Positions 26,326-38,593 of a DNA stretch of 64,000 bases are shown one piece after another. Within the stretch, counting starts at the first letter, position 1, and every line of letters begins with the position of its first letter. A model generated the notes under the pieces. The model did not search any database. It saw only the letters and a list, made by a program, of their open reading frames with translations, and was not told where the DNA came from. The DNA is from Brienomyrus brachyistius. Its lineage: Eukaryota; Chordata; Actinopteri; Osteoglossiformes; Mormyridae. Made by a program: the position numbers and the translations under genes. The stretch spans positions 8,543,642 to 8,607,641 of the forward strand of contig NC_064548.1 in NCBI RefSeq assembly GCF_023856365.1, read 5' to 3'.

Positions 26326-26496
26326 ATCCATCCATTTTCCAAACCGCTTATCCTACTGGGTTGCGGGGGGGTCCGGAGCCTATCCCGGAGGCAATGGGCA
26401 CGAGGCAGGGACATGTGACCCAGGCGGAGACTCAAACCCAGGTCCCAGAGGTGTGAGGCAACAGTGCTAACCACTGCACCACCATGCCGCCCCTCA
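26326..26496 (-). mobile_element. tRNA-headed SINE with L2-like tail (internally deleted copy)
   Basis: On the minus strand the copy starts with a pol-III-like head (GGTGGTGCAGTGGTTAGCAC, then a B-box-like GGGTTTGAGTC) and ends with GGATAGGCTCCGGACC, AGTAGGATAAGCGGTTTGG and an ATGGATGGAT tail. The central part seen in the copy at 49016 is missing. GGATAT at 26322-26327 and 26501-26506 may be a target duplication. Confidence 0.7.
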
Positions 26497-27569
26497 GTTT
26501 GGATATGTATTGCAAATTTATGCAAGCTAATGCTAATTCCGCTAGCGTTTGATGCTCACATAGCAGGGCGATTCTCACAGATATTAGCGCAGAGTAAATG
26601 CACACCATGTGAACAGTCAAGAAGCATGTCTTTGGTTTTATGTCACTTCTCCAAACCTGGCAACGCCTTTATTGAACCGACACTTCTGCAGTGGAAAACC
26701 GAAACAAGCTGGAACCGCGCTGGAACCGTGCCTCTCTGCGTTACGGGTCAGGTACGGCTTGGTTCCTGCATGCCAGTGAAAAAGCCCTATAAGTACGATG
26801 AATTAAATAGTAACACCATCACTATCCAGATGCTGCAGGGGGAGCTGGGGAGAAGCTCTTCATACCCGCTGGTAGTGAGGGCACGCTTCTGAGAGCATGA
26901 CAGAGTACAGAGTGACTGCGCAGAGGCCTTGATAGCCACGTGTTACCATCCGGAGTGTCTGCACGTCTAACCATGTGCCTGAATCACGGCTCATTTTTAC
27001 TTCTGGTTCAAAACAGAACGCATCTCTATTCCAGAACCAGCAAGTTATTTTTACCAGCAGAACCTTTTAACTTCACTCCTGTTACCTGCCGCTACTGCGC
27101 CGCATCATTGGGGATAAGAAAGGGTGAGAGTGTGAGATCTGTCTGAAATGCCGTGTCTTTGTTGCCTGAAAGTCGTCAGCACATTTAGACGACGCGCGTC
27201 AGGTTGTTTGTTCCCAGGTAAGGCTTCAGCTTCTAAGCAAAGAGTTGGTCAGGTGCAGACTTTGCGGAGTGAGGATGTTCAGCAGAGCCTGAATCCATGC
27301 GACTCTCTCTCGGCACACTGCCGCTTTTTATGTTCATCGCGGCATAAAAATTCCCACGGAATGTGAGAGCTGGTCTAATGAGGTGGTTGAGAAAGATGAG
27401 ACATGAAACAGGCCCTGGAATTAAGATTCTTCAAGCATCAGATGAGCCAGCAGAGACGAAAAGCCGGCAGGAATCCTTTGAAAAATAAAAAGGGTGAAAT
27501 GAAAATGACAGTATAATGAGGAAGTGTGTACAATGAGGAAATAGGTGACATATTGCGGCGGAGAGCTAA
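26497..27569. other. Intergenic, possible MITE-like ends
   Basis: CAGTGGAAAACCG at about 26690 and an inverted CGGTTTTCCATTG at about 26017 may be terminal repeats of an older element enclosing the SINE at 26326. The 142-codon plus frame at 26464-26892 starts in the SINE and is not a gene. Confidence 0.35.
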
Positions 27570-28210
27570 TGCTGCGCTCCATTTGAACTTGTAAATTCCG
27601 AGTTTCTAGTCAGAAGTTTCAACTGGTATGCCCTCTGAAGTCGGAATTCTGACCCGCAAACTCTGAGGAATCAATACAACCCCAAGCTCAGAATTCAAAA
27701 TTTCAAGGCCTTTATCAACAGAAGTTAAAGCGGTAGTTTTATATTGTTTATTAGCACTTATGTTTTACTTCTATCTTATTAAATCAGTCGTAGACACAGT
27801 AACTGTCCAACTGATTTCTGTGGATGTGTTGCTGCAATGTTAATATGCGCAAAATACCACGTAATGTCATTGTCAACTGATATTGCTAACAGTGGTTAAC
27901 AATTAACAATTAACAATTAACCAACCAATGCACCTGGCCCATTTGAAAGCAGAATTTCTTGCTTAGCCGGACAACTTACTGAATTTAAGGTAGTCTGGGC
28001 TAAATGTAAGTGAACTAAGATAAAGGCCATTTAAACTGGGGTAAATTAAATCCAACAAATTATCCGGCTAAGCATGAAATGTTGCTTTTTGAAAAGGTCT
28101 CTGGTATTGCAAAATGGCTCTCCGACTTGCTGTACTGGAACGTGGTTAACTTGTGTGTGACGTCATTCCCAGTCATGAGTTCCGACCTCCAAGGTAAATG
28201 GAACGCAGCA
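27570..28210. mobile_element. Inverted-repeat DNA transposon remnant (~640 bp)
   Basis: The left end TGCTGCGCTCCATTTGAACT (27570 onward) is an inverted match to the right end, which read on the minus strand is TGCTGCGTTCCATTTACCTT (ending at 28210). Matching continues imperfectly for about 45 bases. No transposase frame is present, so this is non-autonomous. A second MITE lies inside it. No clean target duplication was identified. A TTAACAA heptamer repeat lies at about 27895-27922 within. Confidence 0.6.
27960..28074. mobile_element. MITE copy A with TGCTTAGCCGGA termini
   Basis: The terminal inverted repeat TGCTTAGCCGGA...TCCGGCTAAGCA bounds 115 bases, with weaker inverted similarity extending about 20 bases outward on both sides. 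It shares internal sequence (TAGTCTGG, CCATTTAAACTGGGGTAA) with the copy at 40384-40506 in opposite orientation. It is nested inside the larger inverted-repeat element. Confidence 0.75.
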
Positions 28211-31200
28211 TAAAGTCATTCAAAAATGATTTTGAAAAACAGGATCTTCTGTGTACTATTTGATCCAATCAACTTCATGCCAGTAAAGATACTTATATCT
28301 AACCTCAAGCTAGTAGCTTCCGTCTGACTGGGAAGTTACTGTAAGTCACATGAAGTAACGGCCCCTATTGTTTATCTAATGCCTCCAAAGGCAGTGTGGG
28401 CAAGTGGATTTTTCCTAAAGCTACTGTCTGGAACAGAAACAAGTGCATGGAAGTGTAGGTGGAGGAGATAGGGGGATCAGGCCAGCTAGTCTGATCAGGT
28501 GCCACCACAAAGAGGTATGTCCTCCTCGAAATGTTCCATTACCCTTCCCTGCTCTCCCATGCTAGCAACTCAAGGTTTCCAGCAAAGATCGATAAAATAA
28601 ACTTATTGCACTATTACCATCATTAACATCAAGTCATGAAGTATTAGCAACTGACATAAAATTATGCACTGTAATGGTGTTCAGTACAGTACGTAACACA
28701 CATATGCATAAAAATAAATATAAAGCTTTCTGTTTATACAGTTACAATGAATAGTGCCTGGCAGAGTAAGTGTAATAGCAGCCATAACAAAAAACAGACA
28801 AATAAACAAACAACAGACAGAAAGACAAATAAGAAAACAATTAAACAAACAAAACACCCATAAACAGCCTGTAATTGGTCGAGGCAGCCGAGGGTTGAAC
28901 TATGTCGGTTCAGCTGTCCCCAGGAAGCAGGGGGTCCAACTGGTGACCCTTGGGGTGGGAGGGAGGCCTCGCATTCACACGCCCACGGTGGCAGACACAA
29001 AGGTGAGAGCTGCCCCAGCGTGAACATCCAAGCAGTTCATGCGAGACTGTTTGTGGAAGCTCTGGCATGGAAGGTCCTATTACATGTCAGAGCACTTCAG
29101 GATAATTCACAAATCTAATATTTAGATTTCGGTGCTTTTTAGTTTTTAATATTGCTGTAGCATGGTGTGCATATTCGAAAACAAAGGGACTTAATAATAA
29201 TGGAAAACACTGGGAGGACTGTCAGAAAATAAACCAGCAATTGATTTTACAGTGTCACCACCGCGTTTAGCGTGGTGTTGATTAACGTTGTTAGTCAAAG
29301 TCCATTCATTTACTTTATTTTCATGCTAGATTAACCATTTTTGCTGCTCTGGTGAACATGCTCCTTGTTTCTAAAGAAATAAAATCTTTCTACGTCAAAT
29401 TCTCATCACGCCACAAATAAAACTCTCATCTCACAAACTGATCTGAGAGGTGGAATGGATGGTGTGTGTGTGTGTGTGTCCCAGAGACTGTCCTGATGCT
29501 ACCCAGTCAAAAATCACAGTGCACTGTGGGAAATACACAACTTCAGCAGTCTGAGAGTCAGAGTGAAAGTAAAAAACAGTCCTTTCTTTGTGGCAGAACC
29601 AAGCTGATGTCAGCACAGATAGTCAGCAAAAAAATAGACAGTTTAAAACCGGCGGCGAAATAGGAAATGGCAAAATCATTTGGGGAGAGGGAACTGATAA
29701 TATGTTTTAGAAATGAATAAACTCAGATAACAACTGGCAGTGCAGTCTCATGCATGAATTAGGACTGAGACGGAGCTCTGCAAAGACGGGGAGAGAAAGG
29801 AGTGAAAGAGACACGGGCAACAAAAACTCAGATCTATTTCCATGCGAAAGGAGCTACCCTGCGTGGGCTGGGGGAGGAAATTGCACTGGCATCAGCTGTT
29901 GCTTTGCTGGAGCTTGCTGGGGGGTGAGGATGATCCCACCGCCCCTGGTGACCCCCAATCTCAGCCTCCCCTCACTCCAGCACGAGACGCATCTCACTAC
30001 TTCAGCAGGCTCTCAGGAGGTCTGTGATGGACGTCACAGTGCCCATTGGGCTCAGGGAGACCCTTTCAAGACTTGGTCTGTTTTCTTTCTGCTGGCAGAG
30101 CATTAATCTTCTTCTTCACCGCCTTCGTCCGCTCCGCAGAGGCAGGCTCATTAAGGCTGCTGCCCCCCTCCCCCCCCACACACACACACACAGAATGAAA
30201 ACTAAACAAACCCTGCAGAAGCTTCGAGAGAAACACGGTCACTGAGGTCAAGCTTTGGCCTCTCCTCATCTCGCCCTCCATGTCTGGTCTCCTGCTCATC
30301 TAAACAACTCCGCTTGCCGAGAAAATTCCACTACTAGTGTTCGGATTTAGCTTAGCCAGCCAGTCTGTAGGGAACTCGGAAACTGGCACATTTGCAGGCT
30401 GGAATTGTTTTTTTTGGTACCTTCTCAAACATTATAGTAGAAGATGGCAAACGGGTTCACAGTCCTAACAGCAATCAGCGTTCCAGTGATATTCCTTTCT
30501 GTACCAAACAGAGTCTGTCAGGTATCACTGAAGAGAATAATAAGCCTCCAGTCATACTAATGGTAGGGTTGCGGAATACCACTGATTTGCCTTCACACTT
30601 TACTGAGATTAAAAATTAGCTAAAGGTCAAGGAAAAAACTGATAGAACATCCTTAACAGGAGACAATGAGTTGGTATCAGTCGAAACCAGTAACGTGATA
30701 TGACTGAAATCTGATTGGACAGAGTGGGAAGGGGGAACTCTTGGAAAACATCAAATGGCTGACAGCTCCTGGATGTCCACAAAAAAGAGTAGTTAAACAA
30801 ACAAACAAACAAAAGCAAATAAATATTCTTATAAATGAACAAGCCTGTAGGAAGTTAGAGGACAGAAAGCACAGTTTCGATAAAGTAGGTGTAAAATAGC
30901 CTTTCATTCTGGTGTTTCCTTCCTGTCTCCAGGATAGAATGCTATAATTCCTGGCACCTGGGTATAGTTCACCCACGGGTTATGCTCGTTTGCTCGGTCG
31001 TTTGCAGCGTGTCACAACATCGCACGCGCAGGTGTTCTGCAGCTATGCAGCCCTCTCTGCCCTATTTTCCCGAGAATGGTGTGAGTTTGGGTTTCGAGGT
31101 GAGGAAGGTTAAGCTGATATGTGTGTAAGGGAGGAAACCCCACGGGGCAGTGAGTGATAGGGCTGGGATGTGGTGATGGTACGAGGGAGGGGAGGAGGGA

Positions 31201-31354
31201 AGAATGACCAGGTGAAACTGGGGAGCTTTGGGGGAGAGATAATGCGAATGGAGGGGGAGGGAATTGAGGGCAAGCTCTTTGCAGAATTCTGCTGGGAGCA
31301 GTTTGTGGAGAGTGGATTTCTCTCGGGGCGGGGGGGGGGGCAGGCTGTTTTTTT
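28211..31354. other. Intergenic, no gene recognised
   Basis: It contains a (GT)n run at 29462-29480, AAACA-rich sequence near 28785-28855 and a short (CA)n at 30177-30192. No exons supported. Confidence 0.5.
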
Positions 31355-31545
31355 CTCTTTACATTCATATTTTATTTAGCAGAGTCTTTTATCCAAAGCA
31401 ATGTAATTTTTTTCATAAACCAGGGTCAGATTGGTCCCTGGAGTAATTGGTGGGTAAAGACTGTGCTCAGGGGCCCAACAGTGAAATCATTCTGCCAAGC
31501 ACTGGGATTTGAACCACCGACCTTCCGATCATAGGCAGGGCCAGA
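31355..31545 (+). mobile_element. Fish SINE-type tail fragment
   Basis: TTTAGCAGAGTCTTTTATCC AAAGC, then GGGGCCCAACAGTGAAATC and GGGATTTGAACCACCGACCT are hallmarks of a widespread fish SINE tail. No coding content. Confidence 0.6.
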
Positions 31546-31990
31546 CGCTGCTTCCACTTAACACTGTTGTGGGTTTGGAGAGCACGGTTGGCCTGAAACT
31601 CCCAACATGTCCATCCTCGAAGCAGCGGTTGGCATAGCCACTGAAGTGCACTGAACCAGGCAGCCCGTTCACATCCAAGGAAAGTTCTCTGACAATCTTA
31701 GGCAAAGGGCTGCAGTTACTTTCATGGATTATTTGCACTTTTACTGTAATGTACAAGTATATTAAAAGCTATAAAACTCACAGAATCTGCTAAGCAACTA
31801 ATCAAATGCGTCCCAAATGAGCCATAGTCTCAACATGAAATAAAAGGAGGCCAATTAAGATTTTAAAATAATGTAAGAAAAACACTGAAAATAGGAATCA
31901 AAGGGATATGGCAAACGGCATTATCTGAATGATTAAAGTTCATTGGTGTCCTTTTTTATGGAATTCTCTTTGATTCCCAGTTAAGCAGAG

Positions 31991-32327
31991 CAGTGTTTCC
32001 CAATCTGGTCCTCAGAAACTCATAGCCAGCCCATGTTTTAGCTCCCTTTAATAATAATAATCAGTACTTTATTAGTCCCTGTGGGGAAATTGTCTTTATG
32101 CCTCCCTCAACTTGCTCTTTGTGAAATCAGTTGTCCGCAAAGGGCTGCCACCCGTAGCTGGGGGTTAAGGGCCTTACTTAAGGACCCGGAGACATGCTGA
32201 GGCTGGGTTTTAACCGGCGACCTTGTGATTACAGGCAGTGTACATTTTTGCTTCCAACCGGGAGCCAGGAGGGAGCAAAAATGTGGACTGTCTGTGGGTC
32301 CCACGTGGACCGGATTTGGAAACACTG
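31991..32327. mobile_element. Inverted-repeat element carrying an internal SINE/LINE-like tail
   Basis: CAGTGTTTCCCAATCTGGTC at 31991 is matched in inverse by GGACCGGATTTGGAAACACTG near 32307-32327, read on the opposite strand. Between them lies TACTTTATTAGTCCCTGTGG and a stretch resembling the 3' tail of fish SINE/LINE elements (GGGCCTTACTTAAGG, CCGGCGACCTTGTGATTACA). A further copy of the terminal motif occurs near 38465-38500. Confidence 0.5.
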
Positions 32328-32379
32328 GAGTACAGCTCCCGGTTCCCACAGAACAAGGTGTGCTCCCATCTGTTGACTT

Positions 32380-32620
32380 GCTTACACAAAGCCACACACA
32401 AACAGCATTCAATAGTCAAAGCTTTGTTGTCAGATACAAGTACACAGTACAATGTACTAATAAGTACAATGAAATTCGTCCTTGCAAACCCTCCTAGTGG
32501 ACTACAAAATAACATGTTCAACAGTAGTGCAGTGAAATAAAACCGAAAGATATGCATAATACAGTAAATAAATACAAAGAATTATATAAGATAAACAAGG
32601 GGTAGCACATTGAAAATGAC
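32380..32620 (+). repeat. Dispersed repeat fragment (LINE/SINE tail-like)
   Basis: Sequence such as GTACAATGTACTAATAAGT and CAATGAAATTCGTCCTTGCA resembles 3' tails of common fish retroposons. The frames seen here in several phases are not conserved coding sequence. Confidence 0.4.
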
Positions 32621-33307
32621 CAGTGATACAAAGTATCTTAGTGACTCAGTGCCGTTACAGTGACTGCAGTGGTTGAGATCCAGTTTCAGGACAGTAAACA
32701 GAAGCGTTGAATGTAAACGTGTATCTTTTATGCCCAGCCAAGTGGCAGCAGATTGATGGTGTGATTCAGGGCACCCTTTACCAAAACTGGAGAATTTATC
32801 GTGCTCTCCAAATTAATCATCTGCCTATTTATTCATTGCTTGACAGCGGTCTTCTGTCATCAGAGAAATTAATTATTTATCTATCCATTATTGCCTGAGA
32901 AAAAAAAAACAAACAATTCTAATGGGGGGTTAGCTTTCTTTTTCTACTGCAAATAGCTTTTTAGTTACATGAACAAAGAGACGTGCACAGTTACGGCTGG
33001 ATTTCCGTTGACTAAATGAGTAAAGTGGGCATTCAAATCCTACAGGATGATTAACACCTGATATATCTGGCTGGGTTGGCATGGGGAGAAAGGCAGCGGA
33101 TGGAAGCGGACAAAGATCATCCATCGGGGGATGATGTGACTGTGTACGCCAAAGCAGCCCACTATGGCCTAGATCACCAGCACGGACACAGTGAACACAG
33201 GCAGTGAACCATCTGCATGAGCACAGACCACCTGGTGGGTAAGAAGATACCCAAACCATACATGTTGACCCACCTCTGAAGTTGACTAGAACAGCAGTCA
33301 CATCACT

Positions 33308-33420
33308 CTTTGTGTGGCTCAACAGGTCAGGCCTCTGTGCTTGTGATCTGATGGACTCTGGTTCAAATCCTGCGCATTGGCAGAGTGGCCACATCAATGA
33401 GGCTGTGATCTATGGGTGCT
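33308..33420 (+). mobile_element. tRNA-derived SINE head
   Basis: TGTGTGGCTCAACAGGTCAG (A-box-like) followed about 40 bases later by GGTTCAAATCC (B-box) indicates a tRNA-derived pol III promoter. No cloverleaf of a functional tRNA is formed, so it is a SINE and not a tRNA gene. Confidence 0.55.
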
Positions 33421-33559
33421 GGACGAATGTCTGACACCAAGCTTTGTTCTCACCTCTATACATGTGTGTACCTCAAACGAGATCTACAAAAATCATACAC
33501 ATTGCAATGTACTGGTGCAAACGAAGCAGAATTCCTTTAAAAAAGAGCGAGCAGACACA

Positions 33560-33965
33560 TAGAACATAAGAACATAAGAACTATACAAACGAGAGGAGGC
33601 CATTCGGCCCATCAAGCTCACTTGGGGAGAACTTAACTAATAGCTCAGAGTTGTTAAAATCTTATCTAGCTCTGATTTAAAGGAACCCAAGGATTCAGCT
33701 TGCACTACGTTATCAGGAAGACTATTCCATACTCTGACTACACGCTGTGTAAAGAAGTGCTTCCTTAAATCCAGTTTGAAATGTTCTCCCGCTAATTTCC
33801 ACCTATGGCCACGAGTTCGTGTATTTGAACTAATGCTGAAGTAATTATTTGGTTGAACAGCATCCAAACCTGTTAGAATCTTATATACCTGGATCATGTC
33901 CCCCCTCAGTCTCCTTTGCTTGAGACTGAACAGATTTAGCTCAAGTAACCAATAGAAACGCATGT
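33560..33965 (-). mobile_element. CR1-like LINE 3' fragment with octamer tail
   Basis: The minus strand has an uninterrupted open frame of about 108 codons typical of the C-terminus of CR1/Rex-type LINE polymerases: LNLFSLKQRRLRGDMIQVYK, NTRTRGHRWKL, then DLRKHFFTQRVVRVWNSLPD and FKSELDKIL. Beyond its stop, the 3' end carries TTCTTATG octamer repeats (33562-33580 read on the plus strand as CATAAGAA), the tail type of CR1-like elements. The plus-strand motif GAGGAGGCCATTCGGCCCAT is familiar from repeats of early-branching fishes. The copy is 5' truncated at about 33965. Confidence 0.85.
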
Positions 33966-36096
33966 AATCTTCGCATCATTCTCACTGGGTAACTTTCCAT
34001 GTTTATCAAAACAATCGTCCTCCGTGTCCACACTCAGCACCACATGCAGATGCCAGAATACGTCATGGGGCCTGTTTTCATTGGTTATCCGTGCTCTCAG
34101 CTGCTTTGACTATGGTGTATGCATGCCTGGGTACGTGTCAGAATGTTAGTGATACACATGTACTAAGGATCACCGTGTTTTTGGTACCTTTCACCTCTGG
34201 CAGAGTTCCAGTGTTGCAGTGACGGTCTCTTTCATCTTTTCCCCTGCCTTCCCCATTCATACTGATGTTTATAAGGGAGTTGGGTGTGGGGAGGAGATGC
34301 TGTTAATAAATCACTCCCTTTGTGTGTGTGTGGAGAGGGGGGTGCCCCCACTAAGTACTGTCCTTCTCTCCTGTGGGTAAGGGTATGATTCGCTGTCTTA
34401 CGCATAACCATCAGCCTGCTTTGGGATTTATCCCCAACCCCCCCCCACCCCCATGGTGCCTAAACCCCTCCCCCACCCCCATCACGCAAACCCCACTCAT
34501 GCACACCATATTAGAGACCATGACAAGGGACAGAGCAATTTCTAGACTGAACAGGGGCTTTGTCTTGCAGTCTCGTACAGATAATGGGACCATTACTGGC
34601 TACATGCTTCGAGAATCCCACTATGGATCAAATTTACAGATTTCATTAAGCTTCTGTGACTCTCTGCCACCAGCCAGATCCCAGTGAGACAGGAGCGTCG
34701 TTGTTCTAACCAGTTAGGTTGTGATAACTATCTAGCACAGGCCTGGGCAATTATTTTCTGTGGAAAGCTAAATGCGAGCTTCCCATTGTCAACTGGGGCC
34801 ACTTTTGCATAATTATTCTCACGTCCCATGAAAGCTACAATAATCATGTTGGATTTTATTATAGCTTTATTATTCAAAAATTTTGGCCAAAAACCTGTAC
34901 ATCTTCAAGGACCTGAACACAACATGTATTAGTAGTAGGACTCAAACAAATAGTTTAAAATTCAAAGGCTGTATTTCTGTCACTCATTCTCTCATCTTCC
35001 ACCCCGGTTTTCCACTAGAGGGTCACCATGATCCTGGAGCCCATCAGTTATTCTGGGAAGTTTAATCAAATGTTTTTCTGCCGCAGGAAGAAGCTGGATG
35101 TGCGTACCATGCTTTAATGGATGACATTTTTAAATGGATTATTGGAGAAATTGATCTGGCCAGCAGGTCATACTGAACCATCCATCCATTTTCTAATGGA
35201 ATATCCTGATCAGAGTTACGGGGGGGTCATTATCAAAAAGCTGCAAAAACGGTTACATTTACGGTGATATCCTGTATCACTGGTTACTGTCACCTATAAA
35301 AACCACATACAGCCATTTGCGTGCAGAATGTTAGTGACATATCTGGGTCAGGTTACGGCTACAGGAAAAATCTTGTGAATATGGGTCACGATCACACTCT
35401 ATATTTGTGCAGCCTTAAGGCCAGCAATTAGTTATCTCAATATTATTTTTCAGGTTCAGATCAAAGAATTAGCCAGAGGGATAAACAGCCCATTTGAACT
35501 GGACCTACACCCTGAATCCTATAGCACCCATTAGGCGAGTCTAAACAATGGCCTAAGTGACCATTTAAAGGCTGACTTGCAGGGTAACGTTGAGGGCGAG
35601 GGAGGAGCTGTCAGAGCAGAAGCAGGTTGTGTTCCTGATCCCCAAATTACAGTGATATTTAGGGCCTGGATCCGAGCAGAAGAAAATTCCGGGAAAAGGG
35701 TCAGCAACAGAGCACAAAAACCTCGGATACACACACAGACGCACCGCTGCCATATCTGCTGTTATCCCTGGGAACCTTCACATGAGGGACGACTTCTCAA
35801 AGTGTCCCTGTCCTGGTAAATTCATACGTAGAGACGATACCTTTTCACAAGTCAACGTGGACCGAAATGACTGACAGCTATCAGCATTCCTGTTGCTTCA
35901 ACAAAACCCGTTTGTAATGAAGTTAATTACAACTGTACACTGACGTGAAAGGCAGTTTAGCTGAATGTGCATGAGCGGCTCGGGAATAAAGTCAGTCATA
36001 GATTTCTGAGACTCCAGAATAAAATCTGCTACATGAAGTAATTTGATTGCTTGTGGGTAATATATGGTTAGATAGACTTTTCGCAGTGGCGGAGAT
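33966..36096. other. Intergenic, no gene recognised
   Basis: C-rich sequence near 34437-34480 and the short L2 fragment at 35184 are the only recognised items. Confidence 0.5.
35184..35235 (-). mobile_element. Short L2/SINE tail fragment
   Basis: ACCATCCATCCATTTTCTAA begins like the reverse-oriented SINE/L2 tail at 49016, but only about 50 bases are recognisable before similarity is lost at a G-run. Confidence 0.4.
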
Positions 36097-36236
36097 TTAA
36101 GGTCCAGAGAGTACAAATCCAGACCAGGATTTTGTTTCAACCATCCAGTTGAGTACTCTGTGACTGTGACTCTTTATGCTCAACTGGTTGGTTGAAACAA
36201 AATCCTGGTCTGGACTTTTACTCTCTGGACCTGAAT
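36097..36236. mobile_element. Foldback MITE, ~57-bp imperfect arms
   Basis: The left arm (36097-36153, containing GGTCCAGAGAGTACAAATCC and GATTTTGTTTCAACCATCC) is the inverted complement, with a few mismatches, of the right arm (36179-36236, containing GGTTGAAACAAAATCCTGG and CTCTCTGGACC). The loop is about 25 bases. Short open frames across it on the minus strand are products of the palindrome and not genes. Confidence 0.75.
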
Positions 36237-38324
36237 TACCCAATTCTGTAGACAGCATATATTTGTTTTTGAGGCCACCTGCATCGTAAAACAATAATCG
36301 CCTTATTAAATAATCCCTGTTGCCACTATTTCTATTTCTGAATGCTTCCCTGCCAGCCCAACAATACTGACTGTTCGGCAGAGCCATAAATTAACTTCTC
36401 TATTCAATCTTTTAAGTAATGGTCTGAATAATGTTGCTATGCCGAAGCAGTCTAACAGGTACCTGAAAGAAGAAAAAAAAAAAAACGTTTACACTTTATG
36501 GACACTCTGTTGAGAACTCAGTTTCACCTTAACATGAAACTCTTTTTTTTATTTTATCCTCCATTCTTTGTTTCAAATAGATCTCATCTTGTCATATTAT
36601 CTGAAGGTATCTGTCTCTCTCTGCGAAACGGCACGGCGTCTGAAAGATCCCACTGGCGGGACTCCATTTTGACTCCACTGTCACTGAGTCATGCCCTTCA
36701 AGATACGAATCTTGTAGACGTGCATGAAGTATTTCTCTTTTGACTGTAATTATTAGTTTGATATATGATATGGATGCAGAGTCTGTTTTCTTTTTTTTTT
36801 ATACATGCTATGCCAGACATAGAGACAAATATTTATGGGTTACTTTATATATTTATTTATACATGTAGTGTGATTAAAATGTTTGTAAAAGAGTGCCAGT
36901 TATTCAGCCTTTGATCGATACTTTAAAAATGGCCCCTCCCCTTTTAGTTCTAACCAAACCTTAACGGTGATGTCATCGTTACCCCATCCCCCACATGGGG
37001 CTTTCCCTCCCCCACTAGCATTGTCTCCTCTCACTGATACTATAGTAAATCACAGGCAAACAGGTACATTTACTAAAGATGTCCCCACCCATTAAAGCAC
37101 ACACTGTATACCGATTCATCTTGTATCTGTACATTCCAGTTTCTCAAGTTATCTCACTTAAAATACACATAATTACTGGTATCACGTGAATGAATTACCT
37201 TTAATATGAGCCATTACATTAAACTCTAAATATTCACTTGAGTCATTTGCAAAATAGCTGAGATCGTTAATGGATGTGAAGATAGATCTGGCATCTTATA
37301 GGAATCTCAAAGAGACAAAGGTGAGACTGGAAGTCTCCGCAGAGAATTATGTTTAAATTCATCTGTATCTTCCGTGAGATTAATGTGAATTACAGCATTA
37401 AGTCCCATATTCTGTTCTACTGATTAGATTGCAGCCTAGATGGAAAAACCGCAGAATGACACAATTTGAGAAAGTTCTGCAATTTTCTTCTCCTGTTATC
37501 GTCATCCTTCCAGATTTGAGGAGGATCGTTCTACCTACTCACACGCAAACTGAGCGGAAGACACCGCAGCCAGCTTTACATCTCATTATCCTGCCTGGTT
37601 TAGAGTAAGGCACAAAAATCAAGAAGCAAAAATGGAACAGCGCTCTGACATAAAGCACGTTCATTGAGGCTGTAATTCAGATCCTTTCTCTGTTTACCCT
37701 CTTGCCTGTTTGTGGATAGTAGCGGACGCTGTAGGCAAACATAGCCCTTCATGCAGCTAATAACATTTGAAGAAGAAATCAAAGATCCTTTGAAATAGTT
37801 TCAATAAATTTATAATGATTGGGTGGAATCATCAGTGTGAGGTGCGTTCAGTTATAACAAAGAATGACTTGTTACAAAGAAATTTAAATAAAGAGCACAG
37901 CTTAGCATTGTTATCCTAGAAGCTCTGGGCCTGGACCTCCTCTGTTCTTCTCCATCATCGAAATCGCCCTCACTCCTGTAATGGGCTTTGTGGTGTGACG
38001 GCGGCCTCCTTTCGCATCCCGTCTTCTGAGAGCTGAGCTGCCCGCACACTGGCCTGTAGCGAGTATGAAAGTGGAGCGCAGACGCATGAATGCGAGCCGG
38101 GCTTTTGGGGCCGTGAACCAAGCAGCCTTTATGACATTAACAGGGCTTCGCACTGCAGTGCTGCCGGTGCCCAGCAGATTCTCTAAAGGCGCATTTCAAA
38201 GCACTATTATGACACGCTGCTCAGGTTAATTACAATCATTACTTCTGTGAAAACTAAGTATGGTTCATTTTGTCAAATTTTAACTGTATAAACCTGGGAT
38301 AATGGCATGATTAATATAAGTAAT

Positions 38325-38510
38325 ATAACAGTGGGTGTCTCAGTCGGTAGCGCAGCGGTGTCTCTCCTGCTGAGTGCCTCAGTGCCTCGTACCCTGTGCT
38401 TCCTGGGATGGGCCTCGGGCTCTCTGCGGATTTGCAGTGAGGTGTTTCCCACACAAGGACTGTCTTCGGGTCCCCGAGGACCAGACTGGGAGACACTATT
38501 GTAGTAGCTA
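38325..38510 (+). mobile_element. SINE-like head joined to an inverted-repeat-element end
   Basis: TCTCAGTCGGTAGCGCAGCG has A-box character, but no B-box follows. At 38462-38500, GTCCCCGAGGACCAGACTGG matches in inverse the terminus of the element at 31991. Likely a composite of old repeats. Confidence 0.35.
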
Positions 38511-38572
38511 AGCTGCTATGAAAGGTGGACAGACGCTCTGTAGCTTAATGAGCTTCAGAGGTACTACAGTGC

Positions 38573-38593
38573 GGGGGGGGGGGGGGGGGGGGG
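38573..38593. repeat. Poly-G tract (21)
   Basis: An uninterrupted run of G. Confidence 0.95.

Noticed and set aside
26464..26892. 142-codon plus-strand ORF
   Set aside because: It starts inside a SINE head and has no recognisable domain.
33340..33380. tRNA gene
   Set aside because: A- and B-box-like motifs are present, but no cloverleaf or anticodon arm can be formed. It is a SINE head.
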